A stretch of 64,000 nucleotides of DNA from Streptomyces exfoliatus (GTDB taxonomy: Bacteria; Actinomycetota; Actinomycetes; Streptomycetales; Streptomycetaceae): assembly GCF_000725545.1 (NCBI RefSeq), contig NZ_KL647056.1:1-64000 (forward strand), given 5' to 3'. Below the pieces are notes generated by a model, which did not search any database, was not told the origin of the DNA, and saw only the letters and a program-made list of their open reading frames with translations. A program made the position numbers and the translations under genes. Shown here piece by piece: positions 1 to 8,746 of the stretch. The first letter of the stretch is position 1; the number at the start of each line of letters is the position of its first letter.

Positions 1-2
1 GG

Positions 3-98
3 AAGCTGTGGCGGTACAGCGGTACCGGGACCGGTCTGTACGGTGCGCGCGTGACGATCGGTACGAGCGGCTGGCAGAGCTTCAAGGGCCTGTACTGA
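3..98 (+). CDS. C-terminal end of an FG-GAP/VCBS-repeat secreted protein (partial)
   Basis: The reading frame is open from the left edge and ends in TGA at 96-98. It encodes 31 residues ending TSGWQSFKGLY. The pattern LWRYSGTGTG followed by GARVTIG and a closing GW..FKGLY is the last blade of FG-GAP-like beta-propeller domains that close many secreted Streptomyces enzymes and hypothetical proteins. The catalytic or main domain lies outside the window, so the role cannot be given. A strong hairpin follows 18 bases later. Confidence 0.6.
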   Translation, partial: KLWRYSGTGTGLYGARVTIGTSGWQSFKGLY

Positions 99-116
99 GA
101 AGCTGAGTGAGTGATC

Positions 117-147
117 GAGGGCCCGGCCGTCCCACGGCCGGGCCCTC
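117..147 (+). terminator. Strong hairpin terminator, likely bidirectional
   Basis: A perfect 13-bp stem (117-129 with 135-147) closes a 5-base loop. It lies between the end of the FG-GAP gene (+) and the end of the chloramphenicol phosphotransferase-like gene (-), so it probably stops transcription from both sides. There is no clear T run, as is usual for Streptomyces terminators. Confidence 0.75.
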
Positions 148-167
148 AGCCGTCTCCCGGAGCGGGA

Positions 168-710
168 TCAGGCCGTTCGGCCGAGGCGGGCCGCGATGGT
201 CCGTGCGCAGGCCAGGGACTCGGTGTGGGTGGTGTCGATCGTGAGGTCGTACTCGACTCCCTCGTGGACGATCCCGGCCTGCTGGGCGGCCATGCCGGGC
301 GTGCGGTCGCCCCGGGCGATCTCGCGGCCCGCCGCCACCGTGGGATCGCAGTGGACGCCGACCCACAGGGTGGGCAGGTCGCCGAGGGTGTCGCGCCAGC
401 GGGTCTGGGAGGCCGCGCCGCCCAGGAAGACGTCGTCGATGATGATCCGGGCGCCCGCGCGGGCCATCGTCACCACGCCCTGTGCCCAGGCCGCCTCCAG
501 CGTCCGGAAGTCCTCACCGACGCTGACCCCGCCGTCCGCGTCGAACACGATCCCGCCGTCCGCGTCCCGCATCCTCGCGGGCAGGGCGTCGACGAACGAG
601 TCGCAGCCGAACGTCAGCCATGGGTCGGGCAGTACGGACTGCAGGCACCGTACGATGCCGGACTTGCCCGAGCTGGAGGCGCCGTTGAGGATGATCATCC
701 GAGTCGTCAC
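168..710 (-). CDS. Chloramphenicol 3-O-phosphotransferase-like P-loop protein
   Basis: 180 residues, the usual size of the CPT family, which phosphorylates the 3-hydroxyl of chloramphenicol with ATP. The P-loop GASSSGKS is near residues 10-17 and is followed by a CDSFVDALP segment and the substrate-side segments typical of CPT. The start is a GTG at 710 with no good ribosome site; an in-frame ATG four codons later is possible. It lies 43 bases downstream of an efflux pump of the chloramphenicol type, so the two probably form one resistance operon. CPT homologs also occur in non-producers and may act on other small alcohols. Confidence 0.8.
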   Translation of the reverse strand: MTTRMIILNGASSSGKSGIVRCLQSVLPDPWLTFGCDSFVDALPARMRDADGGIVFDADGGVSVGEDFRTLEAAWAQGVVTMARAGARIIIDDVFLGGAASQTRWRDTLGDLPTLWVGVHCDPTVAAGREIARGDRTPGMAAQQAGIVHEGVEYDLTIDTTHTESLACARTIAARLGRTA

Positions 711-753
711 CGCGCCACAGTAGGGCGGTGAAGGGCACCGGGTAAACGGAGTT

Positions 754-2112
754 TCAGCGGGCCGAGGGCATGCTCGCCGCTTCCACCGGCGAGCCGGACG
801 TCACCACGCGCGACGGCGACCTGTGCAGCTTCAGGGCCACGGCCGCCGTCGCCAGGCCCACCGCCGTCATCGCCGCGCCCGCCCAGGCCGTGGAGGCGAA
901 GCCGAGGCCGGCGTCGATGACGGTGCCGCCGAGCCAGGGGCCGCCCGTGTTGCCGAGGTTGAAGGCGGCGGTGGTGGTGGCGCCGGCGAGGGTGGGGGCG
1001 GCTCCGGCGACGTTGAACATGCGGGCGTTGAGCGCCGGGGCGGTGTAGAAGGCGGAGACACCGAGGAGGAACGTGAGGACGATCGTGGCGGTCGGGCTGG
1101 TCGCGAAGAGGGCCAGGGCGACCAGGAAGACGGTGGAGGCGGCGATGCCGGTGAGCATCACGCCGAAGAGGTGGGCGTCGGCGACCCGGCCGCCGATCGT
1201 CGTACCGACGACGGCGCCGATGCCGAAGAGGCCCAGGACGCCGGAGACCCAGCTCTTGTCGAGGCCGGAGACGTCGGTGAGCAGCGGGGCGAGGTAGGAG
1301 AAGGCGCAGAAGACGCCGCCTGCCGCGAGTGCGGTGACGACGACGGAGAGGAGGACCTGGCGGTCGCGGTAGATGGCCAGTTCCCGCTTGAGGCGGGGCT
1401 TCTCCTGGGGGAGGGGGATGCGGGGGATGCGGGTCACCACGCCCACGAGCGCGATGGCGGAGGCCGCGCCGACGGCCCAGAACGCGGAGCGCCAGCCGAG
1501 GTGCTCGCCGAGGAACGCGCCCGCCGGGACGCCGAGGACGTTGGCGATGGACAGGCCGCCGATCATGACGGCCATGGCGCGGGCGCGTGAACCCACCGGG
1601 ACCATGGCGATGGCGACGGCGGCGCCGACCGCCCAGAAGCCGGCGCAGGCGAGGGCGCTCACGATGCGCGAGGCGAAGAGGATGGCGTAGTTCGGTGCGA
1701 GCGCGCCCGCTATCTGTCCCAGGCCGAAGACGGTGATGAGGGCGATCAGGGTCGTCTTGCGGGGGAGCCGGAGCGTCGCCACCGCGAGGAGGGGGGCGCC
1801 GATGACCATGCCGATCGCGAAGGCGGAGATGAGGAGGCCGGCGCGGGGGATGGAGACGTTCATGTCCTCCGCGATGGGCGGGAGCAGGCCGGACAGCATG
1901 AACTCGCTCGTGCCGAGTGCGAAGACGGAGAGCCCCAGGATGTAGACCGCCAGCGGCATGCGGGCGCCGGGGGTGGGTGGCTCGGCGGCTGACGCGGTGC
2001 GCCCGGTCCCGGATGTCGAAGACTCGGTGGGCTGGGCGGCCTGGGCGGGCTCGGCGGGATCGGCGGAGGGAGACGGCATGACATGCGTCAACCGGGGATT
2101 TGTCCCTGTCAT
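754..2112 (-). CDS. MFS drug exporter, Cml/Cmx chloramphenicol-efflux type
   Basis: 452 residues with twelve predicted membrane segments. The first segment and loop ([20 protein letters not shown], then motif-A-like RLPRK) match the DHA1 Cmx/CmrA/CmlR group of proton-driven chloramphenicol exporters. A 45-residue polar Ala/Pro/Ser-rich N-terminus precedes the first helix. ATG at 2112 or ATG at 2079 may be the start; the DNA between them holds a TTGACG motif, so 2079 with a promoter inside the longer reading is possible. The CPT-like gene follows, giving efflux plus modification. The upstream hairpin at 2152-2183 insulates it from the LamG gene. Confidence 0.8.
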   Translation of the reverse strand: MTGTNPRLTHVMPSPSADPAEPAQAAQPTESSTSGTGRTASAAEPPTPGARMPLAVYILGLSVFALGTSEFMLSGLLPPIAEDMNVSIPRAGLLISAFAIGMVIGAPLLAVATLRLPRKTTLIALITVFGLGQIAGALAPNYAILFASRIVSALACAGFWAVGAAVAIAMVPVGSRARAMAVMIGGLSIANVLGVPAGAFLGEHLGWRSAFWAVGAASAIALVGVVTRIPRIPLPQEKPRLKRELAIYRDRQVLLSVVVTALAAGGVFCAFSYLAPLLTDVSGLDKSWVSGVLGLFGIGAVVGTTIGGRVADAHLFGVMLTGIAASTVFLVALALFATSPTATIVLTFLLGVSAFYTAPALNARMFNVAGAAPTLAGATTTAAFNLGNTGGPWLGGTVIDAGLGFASTAWAGAAMTAVGLATAAVALKLHRSPSRVVTSGSPVEAASMPSAR

Positions 2113-2151
2113 TCCGTCCGCACGGCTCGTCTCGGCATGTGGGACCGGAAA

Positions 2152-2183
2152 GGCCGCCCGGTCCGGATCCGGACCGGGCGGCC
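2152..2183 (-). terminator. Perfect 32-bp palindromic terminator
   Basis: The 14-bp arms (2152-2165 and 2170-2183) are fully complementary around GATC, and on the minus strand a TTT follows. It sits 18 bases after the stop of the LamG gene and 39 bases before the start of the MFS gene. It ends the first transcript and leaves very little room for a separate promoter of the second. Confidence 0.8.
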
Positions 2184-2201
2184 GTCATGCGGGGCCTCTG
2201 C

Positions 2202-4364
2202 TCAGCAGAGGCAGGGCTCGGCTCCTCCGCCGAGCATGGTGACGTCCCGGGCGCTCAGTGCGCCGGCGTACGCCTGGATCTCGTCCACGTCGCCGTGCAG
2301 GTACTCGCCGGGGCCGTCCGCGGTGAGGCCGCGGCCGACCTGCAGCGGTCCGGTGCCGTGCCAGGTCCGCGGGACGATCGCGGTCGCCTCCGCGTCGGTG
2401 TACCCGTCGAGGTACAGCTTGACGGTGTCGTCCGTGTCGTCGTACACGACGGCCAGACGGTGGCCCTGGCCCTCGCCGCCGTCCGCCGGCACGATCTGCG
2501 AGACGATCCGCTCGGGCGCGCCGGGCCCGTCCCGCTCCGGCACGACGAGCTGCCAGGCCTGGGCGGACGGCTCGTAGCGCACCTTGAAGGCGTCGGTGTG
2601 CTCACCCGGCACGGACAGCACGGTCATCGGGCCGGCCGGTTCGTGGTCCGCGAGGCGGACCGCCACGCCGATGCTGAAACTGTCCGAGGTGTCCACGACC
2701 GGCCCGTCGGCGGAGGCATGACCGCCTGCGCCGTCCAGGGTCAGATGACCGTCTCCGACCAGCGCGTACGGCACGACCGGGCAGTCGGGGTCGAGGTCGG
2801 GGACGCAGGAGCCGTCGGGCCCCCGGTGAAGGGTGGCTCCGGCGGCGAGCCGCAGCGGTGCGCCGTCCCGCTCCCCGGGGCTCGCGCCGTCCGTCGCGGT
2901 CTCCAGGGCCCAGTGGGCGAGCGGCTTCGGCTGCCGGTGGGCGAGCCGGGTCGCCTCGCCGGAGACGACGACGCGGTCGTGGACCTGCACGCCGCCGATG
3001 TCGCCCCGCCAGTGGTGACCGTAGCGGGATCCGTTGAGGGCCCGGCCGAGCTGGAACGCGCCGGTCGCCACGGCGGGTGAGGCCTGGGCGGGGGTGCCCG
3101 CCGCGCGCCCGTCGACGTACAGCTGGGCGCGGCCGGTCTCGGTGTCGTAGAGCCCGAGCAGGTGGGTCCACTCGCCGGTCTCAGGGGTGCCGCCCGACAC
3201 CTGCGCATCGCCGAGGGTGAAGGACCAGGCGGCGCCGGAGTCCTCCGCGCGCAGGCCGAGGGTGAAGGCGTTGCCGTCGGCGGTGTCCTGGCTCGCGACC
3301 GTCATGGTGCGGTCGGTCCGCGCGGGGCGGACCCAGGCGCTGACGGCGAAGGTCTTTCCGGTGTCGACGGCCGGGGCGTTCGTGGTGAGGAAGCCCTGGA
3401 CGCCGCCGTCGAGCGCGGCCGTGGCGGTGAGGGAGGTGCGGGCGGGCGCGGGGCGGCCGAAGGTGACGCCGGTGCCGGCCCGGGCGGCCGTGCCCGTCTC
3501 GGCGGCGGCGCTCGTGGATCCGGCGGGGTCGGCCAGCTTCCAGTGCGCGACGGGGGCGCGACCGGAGTTCACGAAGAACCAGTGCGTGGCGTTCGTGCTG
3601 ACGCGTCCGGCCCGGTCGACGGCCCGGACGCTCAGGTAGTCCGGGCCGGACTTCTGCGGCAGGAAGCGGATGGTCGCGGCGCCGCCGGGCTCGTCGGGAC
3701 GGGCGGTCGCGTAGGGGCCGCCGACGAAGCCGTACTCGTACGCGACGACGTCGGGCGACGGGGAGTCCACGACGAAGGAGCCGTAGACGCCGACGCCGTC
3801 CCGGTACTGCTGTTCCGGGTACTCCTCCGAGGTGACGACCGGCTTCTCCGGGCTCACCCGGTCGATCACGAACCGGCAGGCCGCCCCCGTGGCCTCGGAG
3901 CTCCACGCGGAGACCGCGGTGCCGTCGTTCGCGCGGACGTGCCACGAGACGACGGTGTCCGCCGGGACGTCCGACGGGAGCTGCCAGCGCTGGGCGGCTC
4001 CGGAGGACAGTGGGTACGAGGCGTGGGTGCGGCGCTGCTCGACTCCGGCCGCGTCCGTCCACCAGGCCTCGAACTCGCCCGCGACCGTGTTGGCCTCGGC
4101 GGGCTGGTTGTCCTCCTCCGGGTCGTGCAGCACGGCCGTGACGACGGGTGCCGTCGCCACGTACGCGGGCGCGTCGCCGGTGGCGCAGGCCTTGAAGTTC
4201 GTCTGCAGATCCTGGACGAGCGGTTGTGCCGGCGGCAGGTTCTCCGCCGCGTGTGCGGTGCCGGGCAGGGAGGTGACGACCGCGGCCATCGCGACCACCG
4301 TGCCCCACCCCGTGTACGGCCGTCTTCCGGTGGGTCTTGTCCGATCGGACTTCTGCCTGAACAA
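2202..4364 (-). CDS. Secreted protein with two LamG (concanavalin-like) domains
   Basis: About 720 residues. A basic n-region (RPTGRRPYTGW), a hydrophobic stretch (VVAMAAVVTSLPG) and AHAAE give a Sec signal peptide. The next ~240 residues look like Ig/fibronectin-like beta domains. Then come two LamG jelly-rolls, each with a WVRP- or VAVRL-type strand and an LYVDG or LYLDG strand, typical of Streptomyces extracellular carbohydrate-binding proteins. The C-terminus has a CLC motif. The reading is open to GTG 4391, with ATG at 4382, but a GAGGGGGAGGG ribosome site sits five bases before TTG 4364, which I chose. No catalytic residues are visible. Likely cell-surface or matrix binding. Confidence 0.8.
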   Translation of the reverse strand: MFRQKSDRTRPTGRRPYTGWGTVVAMAAVVTSLPGTAHAAENLPPAQPLVQDLQTNFKACATGDAPAYVATAPVVTAVLHDPEEDNQPAEANTVAGEFEAWWTDAAGVEQRRTHASYPLSSGAAQRWQLPSDVPADTVVSWHVRANDGTAVSAWSSEATGAACRFVIDRVSPEKPVVTSEEYPEQQYRDGVGVYGSFVVDSPSPDVVAYEYGFVGGPYATARPDEPGGAATIRFLPQKSGPDYLSVRAVDRAGRVSTNATHWFFVNSGRAPVAHWKLADPAGSTSAAAETGTAARAGTGVTFGRPAPARTSLTATAALDGGVQGFLTTNAPAVDTGKTFAVSAWVRPARTDRTMTVASQDTADGNAFTLGLRAEDSGAAWSFTLGDAQVSGGTPETGEWTHLLGLYDTETGRAQLYVDGRAAGTPAQASPAVATGAFQLGRALNGSRYGHHWRGDIGGVQVHDRVVVSGEATRLAHRQPKPLAHWALETATDGASPGERDGAPLRLAAGATLHRGPDGSCVPDLDPDCPVVPYALVGDGHLTLDGAGGHASADGPVVDTSDSFSIGVAVRLADHEPAGPMTVLSVPGEHTDAFKVRYEPSAQAWQLVVPERDGPGAPERIVSQIVPADGGEGQGHRLAVVYDDTDDTVKLYLDGYTDAEATAIVPRTWHGTGPLQVGRGLTADGPGEYLHGDVDEIQAYAGALSARDVTMLGGGAEPCLC

Positions 4365-4471
4365 AGCGTCCCTCCCCCTCATGGCGTGCACGGCTGGTGA
4401 TCACGGGCCATGCGTGCTGGAGGCTAACAAGGGCGCCGGTAGGGGAAGTAGCGATTTTGGGCTCGGCCGTC

Positions 4472-5140
4472 TCAGGCCGGCGGCGCCGTCAGCTCCTTCA
4501 GTTCCCTCTCCATGTTCTCCCGTGCCGTCTCCTCCCAGGCCGCCGCCCCGTACGGGGTGTGGAAGAGCCGGGGGAGGGAGAGGAGGTGGCGGAGGACGGC
4601 GGCGCGGCCCTCGCGGAAGGCTTCCTCGGGGACGAAGGCGTATTCCTCGCGGATCGCCTCCGTATACCCCCTGTAGGTATCGGGGGCGGTGGCGAGGATG
4701 GCGAGGTCGGCGTCGCAGAGGGTCTCGCCGTTCAGGTCGCCTGGGTCGGGGTCGTGGGTGACGGTGAGGCGGACCAGGCGGGCCACCTCCGCGACCTCGT
4801 GCGGGGTGAGCCCGGCCTCGGTGAGGGCTCTTTCGGCCAGGACCGCCGAGCGTTCCTCGTTCTCCGAGCGGTCCGGGCGGTAGACCGCGTCGTGGAACCA
4901 GGCGGCCAGTCGGACGAGCTCCAACTCGCCGCCCTCGCCGCCCTGGTCGGTCAGTTCGTCGATGCGGTGGAGGACCGCCCGCAGGTGGTCGACCGTGTGG
5001 TAGCGGCGCTGGGGCTCGGCCCAGCGGGACAGCAGGTTCCGGCCGTACGGGGTGGGGTCGGGGCCCTCGCGGCCGGAGCGGGCGGCGAGCAGGGTGGCGT
5101 TCCAGCGCTGGAGGAGTGCGGGGTCCTGGTCTGCGGTCAT
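4472..5140 (-). CDS. HD-domain metal-dependent phosphohydrolase-like protein
   Basis: 222 residues. The HD signature is visible as YHTVDHL, WFHDAVY, ENEERSA and DADLAIL, giving the His, His-Asp and Asp ligands of a metal-dependent phosphohydrolase. This small family resembles a C-terminal HD hydrolase of unknown substrate found widely in Streptomyces. It is transcribed alone, away from the copper-type promoter region that follows. No partner gene suggests a pathway. Confidence 0.75.
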   Translation of the reverse strand: MTADQDPALLQRWNATLLAARSGREGPDPTPYGRNLLSRWAEPQRRYHTVDHLRAVLHRIDELTDQGGEGGELELVRLAAWFHDAVYRPDRSENEERSAVLAERALTEAGLTPHEVAEVARLVRLTVTHDPDPGDLNGETLCDADLAILATAPDTYRGYTEAIREEYAFVPEEAFREGRAAVLRHLLSLPRLFHTPYGAAAWEETARENMERELKELTAPPA

Positions 5141-5218
5141 GGGGGCATTCTGCCCGCCGGGTGGGGCGGAAGGGGTGCTTCTCCCGCGTCGTCGGTGGTG
5201 TCCTCACCTCGCTCTTAC

Positions 5219-5271
5219 ATACCCCCCATGGGTATGCTACGGTGCACCGCACAGGTACCCCCTAGGGGTAT
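5219..5271 (+). promoter_or_regulatory. Two CsoR-type (copper) operators in the exporter promoter
   Basis: Two G/C-tract palindromes lie 36 bases apart centre to centre: ATACCCCCCATGGGTAT (5219-5235) and GTACCCCCTAGGGGTAT (5255-5271). The core TACCCCCTAGGGGTA of the second is identical to the core at 48587-48600 next to csoR. A -10-like TATGCT (5233-5238) overlaps the first site; no good -35 is seen. CsoR proteins of actinomycetes bind this type of sequence and release it on Cu(I) binding, so copper induction of the gene at 5318 is inferred. Confidence 0.7.
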
Positions 5272-5317
5272 GCCCCGGGTTCGCCTCGGGGTTCGTCGCG
5301 AGCGAAGGGTCAGGGCA

Positions 5318-6754
5318 ATGTCAACCGTCAATCCCCGGCGCTGGTGGGCACTTGTCGTGCTCGCCGCCGCACAGTTCATGGTCATCATGGACACCTCGAT
5401 CATCGGAGTCGCACTCCCCGAGATGCAGAAGGACCTGGGCTTCTCGCAGAGCGAGCTCCAGTGGATCTTCAACGCCTACGTGATCGTCTTCGGCGGTCTG
5501 CTGCTCCTCGGCGGACGCCTCTCCGACCTCGTCGGAGCCCGCAAGATCTTCGTCTCCGGCTGGGCCGTCATGATCGCCGGCTCCGTCGTGGCCGCCGCCG
5601 CGCAGACCGCCTGGGTCGAGATCGTCGGCCGCGCCGTCCAGGGCGTCGGCGGTGCGCTCATCGCGCCCTCCGCCATGACCCTGCTGATGATGCTTTTCAT
5701 GCACGACCCGAAGGAGCTCGGCAAGGCGATGGCGCTCTACGGCGCCGCCGCACCCGCCGGCGGTACCGCGGGCGTCTTCCTCGGCGGTGTCTTCACCGAG
5801 TGGATGAGCTGGCAGTGGGTCTTCATCATCTACATCCCGATCGGCCTCGCCACCCTCGCCGCCACCAAGCTGCTCCCGAACGTCGAGTCCCGCCGCGGCT
5901 CCGTCGACATCCTCGGCGCCGTCGCCGTCACCGCCGGCCTCGCGCTCGCCGTCTTCGCCGTGGTCCGCGCCCCCGAGGTCGGCTGGGGCTCCACCGGCAC
6001 GATCCTCCAGCTGATCGGCGCCGCCGTCCTCCTCGGCCTCTTCTTCGTGATCCAGAAGAGCATCAGCGAGCCGCTCATGCCGCTCAGCGTCTGGCGGGTC
6101 CCGCGCCTCGGCTCCGCCAACCTGGCCATGACGCTGCTCGGTGCCGCCTGGATCCCGATGTGGTACTTCCTCAACCTGTACCTGCAGCAGGTCCTCGGCT
6201 TCGGCGCCTTCGAGTCCGGAGCCGCGCTGCTCCCGATGACCGTGCTCCTCATGATCTTCATGACGGCCATCACCTCCCGGCTGATGATGAAGGTCGGCGC
6301 CAAGCCGCTCATCGCGGGTGGCCTGCTCGTCCTCGCCGCAGGACTGGTCTGGCTCGCCGCCGTCCCGCCGACCGGCAGCTTCCTCGTCGACGTCCTGCCG
6401 GCCTCGCTCGTCGCCGCGCTCGGCATGTCCCTCGCCTACATCCCGGCGATGATCGCCGCCATGTCCGGCGCCCCGCAGGAGCAGGCCGGTCTCGCCTCCG
6501 GCATCGTCAACACCACGTACAACGTGGGCTCCGCCCTCGGTCTCGCCGCGCTGACCGCCGTCGCCATGTCCCAGGGCGCCGACCAGCTCGGCAACCTGCC
6601 GAAGCTGACGGACGGTTTCTCGGCCGCCTTCATCGGCGCCGCCGTCGTCGCCGCCCTCGGCGGTGTGATCACCCTGCTCGTCATGAAGAGCGACAAGGCC
6701 GTCGCCGCCGAGGCCGCCGCCCCGGCACCGCAGGGCGAGAAGGTCTCCGCCTGA
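5318..6754 (+). CDS. MFS transporter, DHA2 (EmrB/QacA) family, under CsoR-type operators
   Basis: 478 residues with about fourteen hydrophobic segments. Family motifs are present: VIMDTSIIGVALPEM in helix 1 (motif D1 of DHA2 pumps), GGRLSDLVGARK (motif A) and GAAAPAGGTAGVFLGG near helix 5 (motif C, antiporters). It should export small organic compounds in exchange for protons. ATG 5318 was chosen because of AGGGTCAGGG just upstream, and because the earlier reading covers the operators. The two CsoR-type sites make copper control likely, which is unusual for a drug pump. It ends at a strong hairpin before the biosynthetic cluster and could export that product or a copper chelate. Confidence 0.85.
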   Translation: MSTVNPRRWWALVVLAAAQFMVIMDTSIIGVALPEMQKDLGFSQSELQWIFNAYVIVFGGLLLLGGRLSDLVGARKIFVSGWAVMIAGSVVAAAAQTAWVEIVGRAVQGVGGALIAPSAMTLLMMLFMHDPKELGKAMALYGAAAPAGGTAGVFLGGVFTEWMSWQWVFIIYIPIGLATLAATKLLPNVESRRGSVDILGAVAVTAGLALAVFAVVRAPEVGWGSTGTILQLIGAAVLLGLFFVIQKSISEPLMPLSVWRVPRLGSANLAMTLLGAAWIPMWYFLNLYLQQVLGFGAFESGAALLPMTVLLMIFMTAITSRLMMKVGAKPLIAGGLLVLAAGLVWLAAVPPTGSFLVDVLPASLVAALGMSLAYIPAMIAAMSGAPQEQAGLASGIVNTTYNVGSALGLAALTAVAMSQGADQLGNLPKLTDGFSAAFIGAAVVAALGGVITLLVMKSDKAVAAEAAAPAPQGEKVSA

Positions 6755-6797
6755 ACCGCCCCGCCGCCCCGTCGCCCAGCGTCCGGGAGCATCCCCA

Positions 6798-6841
6798 GGG
6801 GCCGCCCGATGTCCGTCGCCGGACGTCGGGCGGCCCCTTTT
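6798..6841 (+). terminator. 18-bp-stem terminator with TTTT
   Basis: The arms 6798-6815 and 6820-6837 pair with one G-U and are followed by TTTT. It ends the DHA2 exporter transcript. Its 3' end is only about 21 bases before the start codon of the next gene, so a promoter for that gene would have to lie inside or before the hairpin, or some read-through is used. Confidence 0.8.
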
Positions 6842-6862
6842 CCGTATCAGGGAAGGAACGCC

Positions 6863-8038
6863 ATGGAACTGAACACCCGCGCCGTGCACGTCTTCAACGA
6901 GCCCTTCCAAGGGGGGAGTTGGCCGCTCTCCGTGCCCCTCGTGCAGTCCTCCGCCTTCGCCTTCGACTCCGCCGCCGAACTGGCCGAGGCCATGGCGGGG
7001 CCCGACGGGCAGTACGTCTACAGCCGCCGCGGCAACCCGACCGTACGGGCCCTGGAACAGACCCTCGCCGGGCTCGAGCAAGGCGCCGGCGCCATCGCCT
7101 TCGCCTCGGGCATGGGGGCCATCAGCGGGGTGCTGCTCGCCCTCCTGCGCCCCGGCGACCGGGTGGTGGCCCAGCGCTGCCTGTACGGGGGCAGCCACGC
7201 CGTCCTGTCGGACCTTGCCGAGCGGTACGGGATCGAGGTCGTACGGATATCGGGCGACGACCCGGCCGAGGTCGAGGCCGCCGCCGTGCACCCCGCGACC
7301 CGCCTGCTGCTCCTGGAGACCATCGCCAACCCGACCGGCCAGGTGCCCGACCTGCCGGGGCTGCTCGCCGCCGCCCGCGCGCTCGGGGTGACGAGCGTCG
7401 TCGACAACTCGCTCGCCTCGCCCGTCCTCTGCCGCCCCCTCGAACTCGGCGCCGACATCGTCGTCCACTCGACGACCAAGTACCTCTCAGGGCACTCGGA
7501 CGTCCTCGGCGGCGCCGCGGTGTTCGCGGACGACGAGCTGCGCCGCCGCGTCTGGCCCCGCACGGTCGAACTGGGCGCCTGTGCCGACCCGTTCGCGGCC
7601 TGGCTGACGCTGCGCGGGATGGCCACGCTGCCGCTGCGGATGCGGGAGCACTGCGCCAACGCCGCCGCCCTCGCCGAGCGGCTCGAAGGCCACGCGGGCG
7701 TCACGGCCGTCCACTACCCCTGGCTCGCGGGCCACCCCTCGTACGCCGTCGCCCGGAAGGTGCTGTCGGGCGGTGGCGGGCTGCTCTCCTTCGAGCTCGC
7801 GGGCGGCCGGGAGGCCGGCCGGGCCTTCATCGAGCGTGTACGGGTGGCCCGGCTCGCGCTCTCCCTCGGCGGGGTGGAGACGCTCGTGACGCATCCGGCG
7901 TCCACCTCCCACCGGGAGCTGGACGGGGCGGCGCTCGCCGCCGCCGGGATCGCCCCGGGGCTCGTGCGGATGTCCGTCGGCATCGAGGGCCTCGAAGACC
8001 TGTGGCGTGACGCCGAACAGGCCCTCTCCCGGACGTAG
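6863..8038 (+). CDS. Trans-sulfuration PLP enzyme (cystathionine gamma-synthase / gamma-lyase family)
   Basis: 391 residues, the normal size. The family pattern is clear: YSRRGNPTVRALE near the N-terminus, FASGMGAISG, a DNSLASPV segment, and HSTTKYLSGHSD, where Lys forms the Schiff base with PLP. Members make or break C-S bonds of cystathionine, homocysteine or methionine. The start is ATG 6863 after GGAAGGA. It lies beside a methyl-cycle cassette that handles homocysteine, so recycling or supply of sulfur amino acids is likely. The exact reaction cannot be told from sequence. It may also be the first gene of the cluster that follows. Confidence 0.8.
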   Translation: MELNTRAVHVFNEPFQGGSWPLSVPLVQSSAFAFDSAAELAEAMAGPDGQYVYSRRGNPTVRALEQTLAGLEQGAGAIAFASGMGAISGVLLALLRPGDRVVAQRCLYGGSHAVLSDLAERYGIEVVRISGDDPAEVEAAAVHPATRLLLLETIANPTGQVPDLPGLLAAARALGVTSVVDNSLASPVLCRPLELGADIVVHSTTKYLSGHSDVLGGAAVFADDELRRRVWPRTVELGACADPFAAWLTLRGMATLPLRMREHCANAAALAERLEGHAGVTAVHYPWLAGHPSYAVARKVLSGGGGLLSFELAGGREAGRAFIERVRVARLALSLGGVETLVTHPASTSHRELDGAALAAAGIAPGLVRMSVGIEGLEDLWRDAEQALSRT

Positions 8039-8055
8039 TTCAGGCTTCTTTTGGG

Positions 8056-8085
8056 TTGACAAAATAAATGGTTGATTCGTAGATT
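8056..8085 (+). promoter_or_regulatory. Consensus-like promoter TTGACA-18-TAGATT for the biosynthetic operon
   Basis: TTGACA (8056-8061) is followed after 18 bases by TAGATT (8080-8085), in an AT-rich patch (AAAATAAATGG) that stands out from the GC-rich surroundings. It lies 46 bases before the MaoC start and faces the long run of tightly spaced plus-strand genes up to 21913. It looks like a vegetative sigma-factor promoter, possibly with an activator or repressor site in the AT-rich spacer. Confidence 0.65.
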
Positions 8086-8131
8086 GGGGGCTGCCAGGGA
8101 AACACCACTCCTAGGTCAAGGGGGGCGCGCG

Positions 8132-8671
8132 ATGCGCTACTTCGAGGACTTCCGGCCCGGCGACGTCCACGAGCTGGGCACCGTCACCGTCACGACGGAG
8201 GAGGTGCTGGAGTTCGGCAGGCGCTTCGACCCGCAGCCCTTCCACACGGACCCCGCGCGCGCGGAGCGGTCACAGTTCCGCGGCCTGATCGCGAGCGGGT
8301 TCCACACCCAGGCGATGTTCATGCGCCGCTACGTCGACGGACTGCTCGCCTACAGCGCCTGCATGGGCTCGCCCGGCATCGACGAGGTCCGCTACCTGCG
8401 GCCCGTCCGCCCGGGCGACGTCCTCACCGCGCGCGTCGAGATCCTGGGCTCCACCCCGTCGCCGTTCAATCCCGCCACCGGCACCGTCAAACCGCGGTGC
8501 ACGCTCGTGGCCGCAGACGGGACGGCCGTGTTCAGCATGATCCTGCACAGCATCTTCCGCCGGCGCCCCGCCGACTCCGAGGCCGACCATCTGTCGTCGA
8601 TGCCCGCGGCCGAGGACCCCGTCGCGTGCGCGCGACCGGCCAAGACCTGTGTCCCGGTCATGAGCGCCTGA
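8132..8671 (+). CDS. MaoC-family dehydratase / hydratase
   Basis: 179 residues. The hotdog-fold signature RFDPQPFHTDPARA near residues 30-44 contains the Asp and His of the R-hydratase 2 motif, and GLIASGFHT follows. Members hydrate or dehydrate enoyl thioesters on CoA or carrier protein. The last ~35 residues are a low-similarity tail. ATG 8132 follows an AAGGGGGG ribosome site. It is the first gene after the promoter and lies upstream of the carrier-protein genes, so a carrier- or CoA-bound acyl intermediate is the inferred substrate. Confidence 0.75.
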   Translation: MRYFEDFRPGDVHELGTVTVTTEEVLEFGRRFDPQPFHTDPARAERSQFRGLIASGFHTQAMFMRRYVDGLLAYSACMGSPGIDEVRYLRPVRPGDVLTARVEILGSTPSPFNPATGTVKPRCTLVAADGTAVFSMILHSIFRRRPADSEADHLSSMPAAEDPVACARPAKTCVPVMSA

Positions 8672-8693
8672 CGGAACCGTCCTTCCGTCAGGC
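8666..8693 (+). terminator. Intercistronic hairpin overlapping the MaoC stop codon
   Basis: Ten-base perfect arms (8666-8675 and 8684-8693) around an 8-base loop include the TGA of the MaoC gene. No T run follows, so it may be a partial terminator or an mRNA stability element between MaoC and the first methyltransferase. Confidence 0.5.
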
Positions 8694-8746
8694 CCCTGAA
8701 CACGGCCGTCCGTATCACCGGAAACCAAACCGAAGGGGGACCTCCT

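Noticed and set aside
4663..4679. CsoR-like sequence ATACCCCCTGTAGGTAT inside the HD-hydrolase gene
   Set aside because: One half is weak (AGG in place of GGGG), and it lies within coding DNA (residues YRGYTEA), far from any promoter.
8041..8131. Possible tRNA or riboswitch in the AT-rich gap before the MaoC gene
   Set aside because: No cloverleaf or known aptamer core is seen; a simple promoter explains the AT-rich patch.
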